A stretch of 64,000 nucleotides of DNA from NCBI RefSeq assembly GCF_947179515.1, contig NC_067480.1:14347588-14411587 (forward strand), in the 5' to 3' direction. This DNA comes from Apodemus sylvaticus (Eukaryota; Chordata; Mammalia; Rodentia; Muridae). The notes under the pieces are model-generated. The model did no database searches, had not been told where the DNA came from, and was given only the letters and a program-made list of their open reading frames with translations. The stretch's first letter is position 1, and each line of letters starts with the position of its first letter. Below are positions 34,419-45,002 of the stretch, piece after piece. Both the position numbers and the translations under genes were made by a program.

Positions 34419-34746
34419 CTTTCTAACTCTATGAAGAACTGAGTTGAGATTTTGATGTGGATTGCTTTGAATCTGTAGATTGCTTTTGGCAAGATGGCCA
34501 TTTTAACTATATTAATCCTGCCAATCCAAGAGCATGGAAGATTTTTCCATTTTCTGAGGTCTTCTTCTATTTCCTTCTTCAGAGATCTGAAGTTTTTGTG
34601 ATATAGTTCTTTCACTTGTTTGGTTAGAGTCACACCAAGATACTTTATGCTGTTTGTGGCTATTGTGAGGGATTTCATTTCCCAAATTTCTTTCTAAGTC
34701 TGCATATCCTTTGAGTATAGAAAGGCTACTGAGGAAGTCATTTTTT

Positions 34747-34942
34747 AAGGTTGTCAGAATCAACAATTTTAAGTACAAGGTGATTTTTCACTTTCAAAAT
34801 CACAAGAAAAATAATGTTATTATATAATGCACATAGTATTACATGGGTTTAAGATTGAAAATTAAAGTCAGTGATAACAGTTGGAATTAACTAAAACCTG
34901 AAAATGGAGACCACGCCTGTGAATTACTTTAGCTTAATTTGA
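34747..34942. other. Spacer between two L1 insertions
   Basis: About 200 bases of unique-looking AT-rich sequence. Confidence 0.5.
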
Positions 34943-35511
34943 AGTGAAAAAGTCCACTCCTTTTTTAATATATGTGTGTGTGTATACATATATAATATTT
35001 TCTTTATTTACATTTCAAATGATTTCCCCTATCCTGGTTAACTTCCCAAAATACCTTATCCCATTTCCTCTTCCTCCTGCTCACTAACCCACCCACTCCC
35101 ACTTCCCTGTCCTAGTATTCCCCTATACTGGCATATCAAGCTTTCTCAGGAACAAGAGCCTCATCTGTATGACAAGAACTTCAAGATTCTGAAGAAAAAA
35201 AATGGAAGATTTCAGAAGATGGAAAGATCTATGCTCGTTGATTGGCTGGATTAATATAGTAAAAATGGCAATCTTGCCAAAAGCAATCTAAAGATTCAAC
35301 GCAATCCTCATCAAAATTCCAACTCAATTATTCAGAGAGCTGGAAAGAGCAATTTGCAAATTCATCTGGGATAACAAAAAAATCCAGGATAACAAAAACT
35401 ATTCTCAACAATAAAAGAACTTCTGGCAGAATTACCATCCCTGACATCAAGCTGTACTACAGAGCAATCGTGATAATACCTGCATAGCATTGGTACAGTG
35501 AAAAGTCTACT
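34943..35511 (-). mobile_element. L1 with inverted 5' part, short and decayed
   Basis: Minus-strand L1 3' UTR at about 34,961-35,163 (CTTTATTTACATTTCAAATG, CTGTCCTAGTATTCCCC) joins plus-strand ORF2 sequence at 35,164-35,500 (TCTGTATGACAAGAACTTCA, AGCAATCTAAAGATTCAACG, TTCTCAACAATAAAAGAAC). Flanks AGTGAAAAAGTCCACT (34,943) and AGTGAAAAGTCTACT (35,497) fit a diverged target duplication. More than 1 kb of L1 between the two parts was lost. The 3' UTR looks slightly different from the other rat-type copies and may be an older subfamily. Confidence 0.82.
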
Positions 35512-36214
35512 TCTAAGGCACATCTTTGAGGTAGAAAGACATATCTTTGATCTAGATTTCTGAGCCAGATCTAATCTGACCCATGCCTTATGCTAGAAGC
35601 CTATATAAGAACATGGAAGAAGGAAACCTTTGTACTTGTATGGTTACTCTAGCTCACGAGTAAATACATTCTTTCATGGGCATTAAAGCCTATTTCTTCA
35701 GGATTCCTGAATATACTGAAGTCCAAATGAGATATCTAGCTTCATGGACTGAGTAATTATTGTATTCTTGGGCATTCTTTCTATTGGAAAGCATTGTTGA
35801 ATTAGCTTGACATCAATTGATAAGTAATTCTAATAAGCCCCCCTTTTATTTCATATATATATATATTATTCCTTTTATTAATCCTGCACTGATTGGATAT
35901 TTTTCAATTGATCAGTAATACAGTCTATCAGTAGATAAATTTATCTCTGATTCTGTGTAAATCATAAAATATATTAATGAAATAAAATTTCACATTTAAT
36001 GAAATATACAGATTTCATTGTTAGTTACATATATCATTGAGCAATTTTGTCTAGTAAACATTGTTATAATTATAGAAATGCTATCATTAAAAATGCATAG
36101 GTCTGAAACTCATTAGAAAGTATAAGACTGTTATTTGTACTCTATGGTTTAAAAATACACATTTTACTGTATGTTATTTAAGAAAAAGACAATCACTGCA
36201 TTAGAAATAAAAGA
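35512..36214. other. Unassigned AT-rich DNA
   Basis: No gene or nameable repeat. A short (TA)n lies at about 35,856-35,870. Confidence 0.45.
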
Positions 36215-36680
36215 AATGGCTATCTTTTTTCCACTGGATGTTTTCAGCTCCTTTGTCGAAGATCAAGTGACCATCACTGTGTGGACTCATTTCTGGATCT
36301 TCAAATCTATTCTGTTGGTCCACTTGTCTGTCACTGTACCAATACCATGCAATTTTTAACACTATTGCTCTGTAGTATTGCTTGAAGTCAGGGATACTGA
36401 TTCCCCCAGAATTTCTTTTCTTGTTGAGAATAGTTTTAGCTACCCTGGGTTTTTTGTTATTCCAGATGAATTTGAGAATTGATTTTTCTAACTCTGTGAA
36501 GAACTGAGTTGGGATTTTGATGGGGATTGCATTGAATCTGTAGATCATTTTTGGCAAGATGGCCGTTTTAACTATGTTAATCCTGCTGATCCACCAGCAT
36601 GACAGATTTTTCCATTTTCTGAGGTGTTCTTCGATTTCCTTCTTCAGAGACCTGAAGTTCTTTCACTTGTTTGGTTAGAA

Positions 36681-37214
36681 TCACACCAAGATACTTTTAT
36701 TGTTTGTGGCTATTTTGAAGGGTGTCGTTTTCCTAACTTCTTTCTCAGCCTGCTTATCCTTTGAGTATAGGAAGGCAACTGATTTGCTTGAGTTGATTTT
36801 ATAACCAGCCACTTTGCTGAAGTTGTTTATCAGCTGTAGGAGTTCTCTTGTGGAGGTTTTCTGGTCACTTAAGTAGACTATCATGTCATCAGCAAATAGT
36901 GATAATTTCACTTCTTCCTTTTCAATTTGTATCCCCTTGACCTCCTTATGTTGTCTAATTGCTCTATCTAGAACTTCAAGTACTATATTGAAAAGATATG
37001 GAGAGAGAGGACACCCTTATCTAGTCCCTGATTTTAGTGGGATTGCTTCAAGTTTCTGTCCATTTAGTTTGATGTTGGCTACCGGTTTGCTGTATATTGC
37101 TTTAACGATGTTTAGGTATGGGCCTTGAATTCCTGTTCTTTCCAAGACTTTCAGCATCATGAAAGGATGCTGAATTTTGTCAAATGTTTTTTCTGCATCT
37201 AATGAGATGATCAT
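36681..37214 (-). pseudogene. L1 ORF2 reverse transcriptase core remnant
   Basis: Frame 36,681-36,911 keeps the catalytic box as LFADDMIVYLSDQKTS, then the thumb-side block INNFSKVAGYKINSSKS. Frame 37,017-37,214 keeps IISLDAEKTFDKIQHPF, whose first Asp is a catalytic RT residue, then ERTGIQGPYLNIVKAIYSK. About 100 bases with stops and shifts lie between. Both Asp clusters survive, but in separate frames, so no active enzyme is possible. Confidence 0.9.
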
Positions 37215-37498
37215 ATGGTTTTTTTCTTTGAGTTCGTTTAATTAGTGGATAGCATTGACCGATTTCCTTATATTGAACCGTCCCTGGATCCCTGGGATGA
37301 AGCCTACTTGATCATGGTGGATGATCATTTTGATGTGTTCTTGGATTCGGTTGGCAAGAATTTTATTCAGTATTTTTGCATCAATATTCGTAAGGGAAAT
37401 TGGCCTGAAGTTTTCTTTCTTTGTTGGATCTTTGTGTGGTTTTGGTATCAGCGTAATTGTGGCTTCATAGAACGAGTTCGGTAGAGTTCCTTCTGTTT

Positions 37499-38110
37499 CT
37501 ATTTTTGTGGAATAGTTTGAAGAGTATTGGTGTTAGGTCTTCTTTGAAGGTCTGATAGAATTCTGCACTGAAGCCATCTGGTCCCGTGCCTTTTTTTGGT
37601 TGGGAGACTTTCTATAACCCTTTTTATTTCTTCGGGTATTATGGGACTGTTTAGATGATCTATTTGATCCTGATTTGGTTTTGGTGTCAGATATCTGTCT
37701 AGGAAACTGTCCATTTCCTCCACATTCTCCAGTTGTGTTGAGTATAGGATTTTGCAGTAGGATCTAATGATTTTTTGAATTTCCTCAGTTTCTGTTGTTA
37801 TATCTCCCTTTTCATTTCTAAGTTTGTTAATCCGGATACTGTCTTTTTGCCCTTTGGTTAGTCTGGCTAAGGGTTTATGTATCTTGTTGATTTTCTCAAA
37901 GAACCAGCTCCTGGTTTTGTTGATTCTTTGTATGGTTCTCTTTGTTTCTACTTGATTGATTTCAGCCCGGAGTTTGATGATTTCCTGCCTTCTACTCCTC
38001 CTGGGTGAAATAGCTTCTTTTTGTTCCAGGGCTTTCAGGTGTGTCATTAAGCTGTTAGTGTATGCTCTCTCCATTTTCTTTTTGGAGGCACTCAGGGCAT
38101 TGTGTCCCAT
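37499..38110 (-). pseudogene. L1 ORF2 linker remnant with frameshift
   Basis: A 203-aa frame, the longest L1 frame in the window. It covers the Lys/Glu-rich, coiled-coil-like linker between endonuclease and RT (LSASKKKMERAYTNSL, KEAISPRRSRRQEIIKLRAE, RLTKGQKDSIRINKLRNEKG, NQDQIDHLNSPIIPEEI). After ESLPTKK it loses the L1 frame, at a run of seven T near 37,589-37,596. The expected GPDGFSAEFYQ is replaced by out-of-frame sequence. Confidence 0.88.
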
Positions 38111-38407
38111 AGATTTGGGTATGTTGTGTCTTCATTTTCATTAAGTTCTAAAAAGTCTTTAATTTCTTTATTTCTTCCTTGACCAAGGTATCATTGAGTA
38201 CAATATTGTTCAGTTTCCACGTGTATGTGGGTTTTTCTGTTGTTTTTGCTGCTATTGAAAACCACTTTTACTCCATAGTGATCTGATAGGAGGCATGGGA
38301 TTAGTTCAATCTTCTTATATTTGTTGAGGTCTGTCTTGTGACCAATTATATGGAAGATTTTGGAGAAGGTACCATGAGGCGCTAAGAAAAAGGTATATTC
38401 TTTTGCT

Positions 38408-38419
38408 TTAGGATAGAAT

Positions 38420-38484
<65 letters not shown>

Positions 38485-38788
38485 CTAATTGGTCCAAAGC
38501 TTCAATTATTTTCACTGTGTCCTTGTTCAGTTTCTGTTTTCCTGATCGGTCCATTGAGGAAAGTGCAGTGTTGAAGTCACCCACAATTATTGTGTTAGGT
38601 ACAATGTGTGCTTTGAGCTTTAGTAAAGTTTCTTTTATGAATGAGTGTGCTGTTGCATTTGGGGCATAGATGTTCAGGATTGAGAGTTCTTCTTGTATTT
38701 TTCTTTTAACCAGCAAGAAGTGTCCCTCAGAGTTTCTTTTGATGACTTTTGGTTGAAAGTCAGTTTTATCTGATATTGGAATGGCCAC
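38408..38788 (-). pseudogene. L1 ORF2 endonuclease remnant interrupted by (TA)n
   Basis: A 126-aa frame with the APE-like endonuclease blocks SILNIYAPN and TIIVGDFNTALSSMDR (the Asp and Asn of GDFN belong to the active site in this family). The C-terminal 20 or so residues are IYIY repeats from the microsatellite at 38,422-38,481. The N-terminal endonuclease part is absent because of 5' truncation at the inversion point. Confidence 0.9.
38422..38481. repeat. (TA)n microsatellite inside L1 ORF2
   Basis: About 60 bases of uninterrupted TA. It replaces a short ORF2 segment between GGATAGAATG and AAATCTAATTGGTCC. Confidence 0.95.
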
Positions 38789-38940
38789 TCCATCTTGTTT
38801 CCTGAGACAATTTGCTTGTAAAATTGTCTTCCAGCCTTTTACTCTAAGGTAGTGTTTGTCTTTGACCCTGAGGTGTGTGAAAAAAAGATAGCCTTTTCAA
38901 GAAATGATGCTGGTTCAATTGGAGGTCAGCATGCAGAAGA

Positions 38941-39926
38941 ATGCGAATTGATCCATTCTTATCTCCATGTACTAAACTTCACTCCAAGTGGATCAAGGAC
39001 CTCCATGTAAAACCAGACACACTGAAACTAATAGAAAAGAAACTGGGGAAGACCCTTGAGGACATGGGCACAGGGGAAAAGTTCCTGAACAGATCACCAA
39101 TAGCTTATGCTCTAAGATCAAGAATTGACAAATGGGACCTCATAAAATTACAAAGTTTCTGTAAGGCAAAGACACTGTTAAAAGGACAAAATGGCAGCCA
39201 TCAAATTGAAAAAGGATATTCACCAACCCTACTTCTGATAGAGGGCTAATATCCAATATATACAAAGAACTCAAGAAGTTAGACCCCAGGGAACCAAATA
39301 ACCCTATTAAAAAATGGGGTACAGATCTAAACAAAGAATTTTCACCTGAAGAAATTTGGACGGCCGAGAGGCACCTTAAGAAGTGCTCAACATCATTAGT
39401 CATTAGGGAAATGCAGATCAAAACAACCCTGAGATTTCACCCTCCAACAGTCAGAATGGCTAAGTTCAAAAACTCAGGAGACAGCAGGTGTTGGCGAGGA
39501 TGTGGAGAAAGAGGAACACTCCTCCACTGCTGGTGGGGCTGTAAGATGGTACAACCACTTTGGAAATCAGTCTGGTGCTTCCTCAGAAAACTGGACATGA
39601 CACTTCCAGAGGACCCTGCTATACCGCTCCTGGGCATATACCCAAAGTATTCCCCGGCATCCAATAAAGACACATGCTCCATTATGTTCATAGCAGCCTT
39701 ATTTATAATAGCCAGAAGCTGGAAAGAACCCAGATGCCCCTCAAAGGAGGAATGGATACAGGAAATGTGGTATATTTACACAATGGAATACTACTCAGCA
39801 ATTAGAAACAATGAATTCACAAAATTTTTAGGCAAATGGTTTGATCTGGAAAATATCATCCTAAGTGAGGTAACCAAGTCACAAAAGAATACACATGGAA
39901 TGCAATCTCTGATAGGTGGATATTAA
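38941..39926 (+). pseudogene. L1 ORF2 C-terminal remnant, best preserved copy
   Basis: Frame 38,941-39,249 holds WIKDLHVKPDTLKLIEKKLG and FLNRSPIAYALRSRIDKWDL. Frame 39,411-39,926 (171 aa) starts MQIKTTLRFHPP and includes the cysteine/histidine cluster (RCWRGCGERGTLLHCWWGC), PAIPLLGIYPKYSP, ARSWKEPRCPSKEEW, YIYTMEYYSAIRNNEF, and the ORF2 end near SLIGGY with a stop. It lacks the deletions seen in the 17-20 and 31-32 kb copies. A frameshift near 39,170-39,250 separates the frames. Confidence 0.92.
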
Positions 39927-40190
39927 TTAGCCCAGAAGCCCTGAATACCCAAGGCACAAATTGCATAACAAATGACTCCCATGAAGAAGTATGGAGAGGG
40001 TCCTGATCCTGGAAAGGATTGATCTAGCATTGGAGGGGAATATAAGGACAGAGAAAAAGGAGGGAGGTGATTGGAGAATGGATGGAGAGAAGAAGGTTCA
40101 TGGGGCATATGGGGAGGGGGGATCCGGGAAAGGGGAAATCATTTGGAATGTAAACAAAGAATATAGAAAATAAAAATATTTAAAAAAAAG

Positions 40191-40775
40191 ACTAAATAAA
40201 TGTTAGTCTTATTTACAAGTGTCCTCCAGAAAAGGAAAATTTAATGATATACAAATTAAAAATGATATACAAATGAAAATATATGTAATATATAATATTG
40301 CTGTTTACCAACACCAAAAGTGTCTCTTATGTACAGTGGATTAAATTGTATAGTTCCCATTATTATCTGATGATATGTGTGTATTTTTAGGTATTATTGT
40401 CTTTGCTTTGACTAGACTATTTTAAACTTCTACCGATGAGAGCTAAACTGTCGACTATAATTGTGAGTGACAATCATTCCATTAAAAAAAAAAGAAATAA
40501 AAGAAATAAGGAAAAGAAATTAATTCAAGAAGTAGGTTGCCTGGATGAGATGTTTGGAATATCTATCTCTTAAAATTGACTTAAAAAAAAAAAAGCAATG
40601 TTAGAGAATAAAATATAGAGACATGCGTGTTTCCATGAAGAAATCTTGGTCTGAAAGAACTGACTACCTGAAAATTTTAAATAATAAAGCTTATGGAATA
40701 ATTTTCTCAAAACTTATAAAAGTCTTTATTAGAATATTCAGTAATTCTGGTATTCTTTGTAAATACTGTGCATTA
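40191..40775. other. Unassigned AT-rich DNA
   Basis: A-rich runs at about 40,480-40,510 and 40,583-40,597. No gene or nameable repeat. Confidence 0.45.
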
Positions 40776-40779
40776 GTTG

Positions 40780-41080
40780 ATTTCTGTTACCATTATAAAC
40801 ACTCTGACAAAATGCATCTTGGGAATGAAAAGATTTATTTAAATTCACAGCTTATTGTCCATCATGAAGAAGGCCAGAAACTCAAGGCAGGAATCTAGTT
40901 TCAAAAACTGAAGAGAACATGGTAAAACCTTGAGTAGTGACTGGCTCATATGACTTGCTCAACCTGATCTTTTTTTATATAACACAGAATTAACCACCAA
41001 GATGGCATAGTAATCTGGGCATTCCCACATTAATTATTAATTAAGACAATAATTAATAGACTTCCCTACAGGTAAATTAA
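40780..41080 (-). mobile_element. Rodent MaLR-like LTR fragment (reverse)
   Basis: TTTCTGTTACCATTATAAAC, GATTTATTTAAATTCACAGC, TATTGTCCATCATGAAGAAG, AACTCAAGGCAGGAATC and GGGCATTCCCACATTAATT match in order the reverse of a common rodent repeat. That repeat ends in GGTCATGGTGTTTCATCACAG and contains TGTCAACTTGACACAAGC. The element at 45,303 is a plus-strand relative. I assign it to the MaLR type from the shared 3' end, with moderate doubt. The 91-aa frame at 40,623-40,898 is incidental. Confidence 0.5.
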
Positions 41081-42895
41081 TTTTGATATCAATAATATGA
41101 AATTATTTCTTATATGAAGGTTTTTTTGGAAATTTTCTAAAATAATTTTAGTAGCTAAATTCTTTTTTCAAATTTCTCCTCTCAGAATTATGCTGTACTT
41201 CAATTTAGTGATTCCTTCCATAATTTTACTGAAACATTCACAGATAAATATTTGGGCATACTGGCAAACATTTTCTCAACAATATTCAACATAACTATTT
41301 TTAGCATAGAAAATATCAAAGTATGATTTAATTGTGACTCTTTGGTTATTATAAGTCATTTGACAATTAAAAATGAGTACAAATACAATTTTTCATTTTA
41401 CTCAAGTATTTAATACATGGCAATAATTTTTGACTTATAAACATGTTACTATGGCCAAGGAAGCTTTACACCCAAGTTCTGGCATGAACACCTGACATCA
41501 GTGAAGATTCCTGGCATGTGAAGATGTGGGTACTAGTGTCAGAGTGTTTCTAGAAAAGGCTTCATATTTGCTGAAGAAGGGAACACCTGAGAATCAGATT
41601 TCTCACTTGACAGAAGATCTGCATAACCAAATCAAAGTCCTCTTCCAAGTTATCTGAATGTAGTGGAAAAGAAGGCCATTATTTACCTTGCTGAAACAGA
41701 ATATTTTGTAATAACACTCATTTTGAAGCATTGACAAAGCTCTTATAGGAAACAATGGAAATACTGCATTGGTATGTATATAAAACAGTGATTTTTCTCC
41801 AGGAATAAAATGAATGATAGAGTTCTTTATTACCATTGCCAGAATATTTATACTGACAGTATTCCCATATACTTCATGGTATGATATAGAACATTGTATT
41901 GTCTTGTCAAAGATAGAACACTTCAGTGTTTAAGACAAATGGTCCTTTCTAAGCTAGTAGAATTTCTCTAGGTCATCTTTCAAAATAATAATCCTAGAGA
42001 TTGATTTTTGAAAGCTAACAATGTGTTCTATTCTATGATTATTTTTTAAAGTTTTAATCTTAGCTATGTTCTTATGATGGTAATTTTAAAAAGATCAAGG
42101 GATACTTGTGTAACATCAGTTCCTTAATATTTAAAATGCTTCATGTAGAATTGCTCAATGTGTGAAAAAAAATTTTTACACAACACTTCAGCAAGATTTC
42201 TACATGGTATTCATGGAAATATTTTAATCACGTCTTTTACTTGGATCATATAATTAGAGATTTTAATAGAAATAGTTCACTGAACAGCTTTAGTAGGATA
42301 TCAATAGGTAAGAATCAGCATAGTGTGTTTAAAATAACAAAGAAATACTGATGTAGACCAGTTACCAATTCATTTTTTTTCTTTCTTTAACACTGGAATG
42401 AGTTATTCTAACATAACCATCTGTCAGCTAGGTACAATTAAAGTCTAATCTGTATGCCATTTTCAAGGTTTTTTTATTAGGCAGTATTCAGTGATAAAAG
42501 TAAAGATTTTAGAAAATTAATTAAAATTAACTTTATTATAAATATAAATGCAAATAATGTTTATAATGACTTATTTGTTCAGTCACAGTTCTTACCTTAA
42601 AAAATCAAGAAAATAAAAAGGCTGTTGCTTATCTCTCAAAAAAAAAAAACCAAAACACTAGAAACAAGAACAATAAAATATGTAAAAAACTGAAAGTCAA
42701 AAGACACAAACAAAAGATAATCATTAAAAAATTTAAAACAATAAAGACATGACAAAAGAACCCTGAAATTTGTTTTGTGCTAGCCAACAAATCTTGAGTG
42801 TGGAACCTGCTCTGGAACATGATTGATACACCCAGTCATACTCCATTGAACGAAACCCTTTTCCCATTATCAATTTGAAATGCCTAATTGATAGT
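41081..42895. other. Unassigned AT-rich DNA
   Basis: No gene. Short A-rich and T-rich runs. About 42,780-42,895 may be a small old L1 3' UTR piece (CCAGTCATACTCCATTGAAC), too short to be sure. Confidence 0.4.
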
Positions 42896-42899
42896 GACT

Positions 42900-43145
42900 A
42901 TGTATATACTCTCCCTTCTTAGGTATGACTTAGCTAAGAGCTTACATCTGATCCATAACCAGAAAGTAGAGAAAGAAACACAGCTAACTGCAAATGGCAA
43001 GAGGATATGAAACATCAAAACCCCAGAACACACTCCCTTCAGAAAGCCACATGAACCAAGCCCAACTAATTCATCACAATCACCTGGGGACCAAACAGTC
43101 AAACCTATGAGATGGTGGAAGCCATTCTTATTCAAACCCCCACAA
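42900..43145 (-). mobile_element. MaLR LTR (MTE-like), reverse
   Basis: On the reverse strand it starts GTGGGGGTTTGAATAAGAATG and continues GACTGTTTGGTCCCCAGGTG, CTGTGTTTCTTTCTCTAC and TTATGGATCAGATGTAAGC, the MT-family LTR order. The 3' end of the LTR is missing or decayed at the left. The 83-aa minus frame over it is incidental. Confidence 0.65.
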
Positions 43146-43196
43146 AGCCCATATCTATTTATAACTCTGATAGTATTTTAGAAATGATGAGCTGTG

Positions 43197-43560
43197 CTGA
43201 AGTGGTTTGAATAAAATAATAATCTTTTTCATTGGCTCTGATATTTGAAAGCAGGTGCCTATTATTGGTGATGTTTGAGAGGTCATGGGACTTCGAGAAG
43301 GTTCAGCACTGCAGGAGGAAGGGCCCTGTAAAGTGGGATGTGAGGGTTCACAGACTCACCTTATTTCCAGCTTATTCTCTGTTTAAAGAGAGAATATAAA
43401 GTTGAGGACATAATCTCTCAGCTTCCTGTTAGAGCTGCCTGCTATAAGCCTTCCTCACCAAGATGAACGACCCTCCAGGAGCCATAGCTCAGATTAACTC
43501 TTTCAACAGAAACTTCCTCTGGTGTGCTTTTTTTTTTTTTCATTAAACAAAAGATAACAT
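43197..43560 (+). mobile_element. MaLR LTR, plus strand
   Basis: Starts AGTGGTTTGAATAAAATAAT, then GTCATGGGACTTCGAGAAGG, CTCAGCTTCCTGTTAGAGC, CCTTCCTCACCAAGATGAAC and a T-rich 3' part. It begins about 50 bases from the start of the reverse-oriented LTR to its left, so the two are head to head. Confidence 0.55.
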
Positions 43561-44034
43561 ACAGAAGTTTATACCAGAAAGTGGGATATTTCTCTTTAGA
43601 ACCTAACCGTATTCATTTTGGGAGGATTGTGGTAGTGTTTGGACTTTCAGAATAGAAAAAAAATTGAAAACTCTAAGCAGATCTAAGGTGGACCATTCTA
43701 ATTTTCAATTGTGTAACCTTTACACATTAATTTATTTACAAAATGAAGAAAGGAAGCTTTTAAAGATGCATTATGACTATAAGACAAATCTCAAATATCT
43801 CAGTCATTATTTTGGGGGACTCTAATAATTGTAAAGCACATAAATGTACACTCAATGTGCATATGTTCCTAAGTATATAGGTGAGAAACTACATCAAAGG
43901 TGCATTATACTTCTTAACATAAAGATATGTTCAAAATGTGAGGGAATTTTTCTCCGAATTATGCCCAATCTGAGCCTAAAAGCATAATTCTAGATTTGTT
44001 TGAGTATGGAATCAGCAGAAACAATGAAACATTT

Positions 44035-44217
44035 TTTTAAAGATTTATTTATTATTATATGTAGGTACACTGTAACTGTCTTTAGACACACCAGAAGAGG
44101 GCATCAGATCTCATTACAGATGGTTGTGAGCCATCATATGGTTGCTGGGATTTGAACTCAGGACCTTTGGGAGTGCAGTCAGTGCACTTAAATGTTAAGC
44201 CATCTCACCAGGCCAGA
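44035..44217 (-). mobile_element. B2 SINE with probable target duplication
   Basis: Reverse-strand B2: AAGATTTATTTATTATTATA tail, CTGTCTTTAGACACACCAGA, GAGGGCATCAGATCTCATTA, GGTTGCTGGGATTTGAACTC (B-box region) and the head TTAAGCCATCTCACCAGGCC. Flanking AGAAACAATGA and AGAACCATGA fit a slightly diverged target duplication. Confidence 0.92.
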
Positions 44218-44379
44218 ACCATGATTCATAATGATGTTTTATTTAGATGTGCAGTAGAATGAAATTCTGTTATTTTCAGGAAAATAGGTAAAACTGAAAA
44301 TCATTTTATTAACAGAAATAAGGCAGACACCAGAAAAATATCCTGTACTTTGTCAAATGAGCAAAGATTTCAGTATTTG

Positions 44380-44516
44380 AATAAAATTTTATATATAAGT
44401 ATATATTATATATATAAATAAAAATATATATTTAAATATATTTATTTTTATATTATAAATAAAAACATATATATTTAAATATATTTATTTTTATATTATA
44501 AATAAAAACATTTATA
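44380..44516. repeat. AT-rich tandem duplication, 43-bp unit
   Basis: After mixed TA sequence, a 43-base unit beginning TTTAAATATATTTATTTTTA and containing ATTATAAATAAAAACAT starts at 44,431 and again at 44,474. The second copy runs directly into the telomeric repeats. Confidence 0.85.
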
Positions 44517-44587
44517 GATTAGGGTTAGTGTAAGGAGTTAGGGATTAGGGATTAGGGATTAGCAGTTAGGGTTAGGGTTAGGGTTAA
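44517..44587 (+). repeat. Interstitial telomeric repeat island
   Basis: About 70 bases of TTAGGG-type repeats: GATTAGGGTTAGTG, then three TTAGGGA heptamers (GGGATTAGGGATTAGGGATT), a spacer, and four exact TTAGGG-phase units ending GGGTTA. It lies between two AT-rich arrays. Short interstitial telomeric sequences in rodents are known from genome surveys. Confidence 0.92.
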
Positions 44588-44760
44588 GTTATGTTATAGT
44601 CATAATTTTATATTATATGTTATAGTCATAAATTATATATATAATGTAATTACTATATAATTATATATGCATATAATTACATACATGGAAAGACACACAT
44701 ATAATATCTATATATTACATACAAACATATATAATATATAATACATATATATATAAATGT
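44588..44760. repeat. TA-rich simple sequence with short duplication
   Basis: ATGTTATAGTCATAA occurs twice (from about 44,590 and 44,618), followed by long TA/TATATG sequence. Overlapping frames are repeat translations. Confidence 0.8.
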
Positions 44761-44924
44761 AGAAATAATGATATAAAAAAGAAAGTGGACTAGTAGGAGA
44801 AGATAGTGTGGTTCTTATGGTCGAAGTACATAATATACTTATTAACTTATGTATGGAATACATCACTATGTAGAATAAACAAATACAAGCATATTTTAAA
44901 TGAGGAGATAATAAAAATGTAAGA

Positions 44925-45002
44925 AAATGATCATTCAGTATAGTGCTTGCTGAGAAATCATGGAGATTGGAATTCATATCCCCAGCAACCATATAAATAT
45001 CT
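44925..45002 (+). mobile_element. Possible degenerate tRNA-derived SINE
   Basis: GATCATTCAGTATAGTGCTTG resembles an A-box region and ATTCATATCCCCAGCAACC a B-box region in ID/B4 order. Very diverged. Confidence 0.3.

Larger units (their letters stand above)
32730..34746 (-). mobile_element. Rat-type L1, 5'-truncated, with target duplication
   Basis: AGTCATTTTTT lies at 32,730-32,740 and 34,736-34,746. Between them is one uniform minus-strand L1: 3' UTR (TATTCGATATATTTTTTATT, CATTTCAAATGATTTCCCC), ORF2 C-terminus, then thumb region up to about the RT palm. It stops near 34,735 in the block that follows the FADD box in L1 order. It is a simple truncation, unlike its neighbours. A second tiny L1 tail is nested at about 34,290-34,418. 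Frameshifts separate the ORF2 frames, so it is inactive. Confidence 0.92.
36218..40190 (+). mobile_element. Longest L1 in the window, with 2.7-kb inverted 5' part
   Basis: The 3' part (about 38,880-40,190) runs on the plus strand: thumb region, ORF2 C-terminus, 3' UTR with GGGGAAATCATTTGGAATG and an A-rich tail. The 5' part (about 36,218-38,879) runs on the minus strand and covers endonuclease, linker and reverse transcriptase. Both parts meet in L1 order at the same GATAGCC block (36,218 side and 38,888 side), as expected for twin priming. A (TA)n of about 60 bases interrupts the inverted part at 38,422-38,481. No certain target duplication was found. Frameshifts disable it; ORF1 and 5' UTR are absent. 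Confidence 0.9.

Noticed and set aside
37499..38110. 203-aa frame as a host gene
   Set aside because: It is the L1 ORF2 linker, frameshifted at a T run, inside a larger L1.
44431..44516. AT-rich repeats as a CRISPR-like array
   Set aside because: Two contiguous units with no spacers, in a rodent genome; a tandem duplication explains it.
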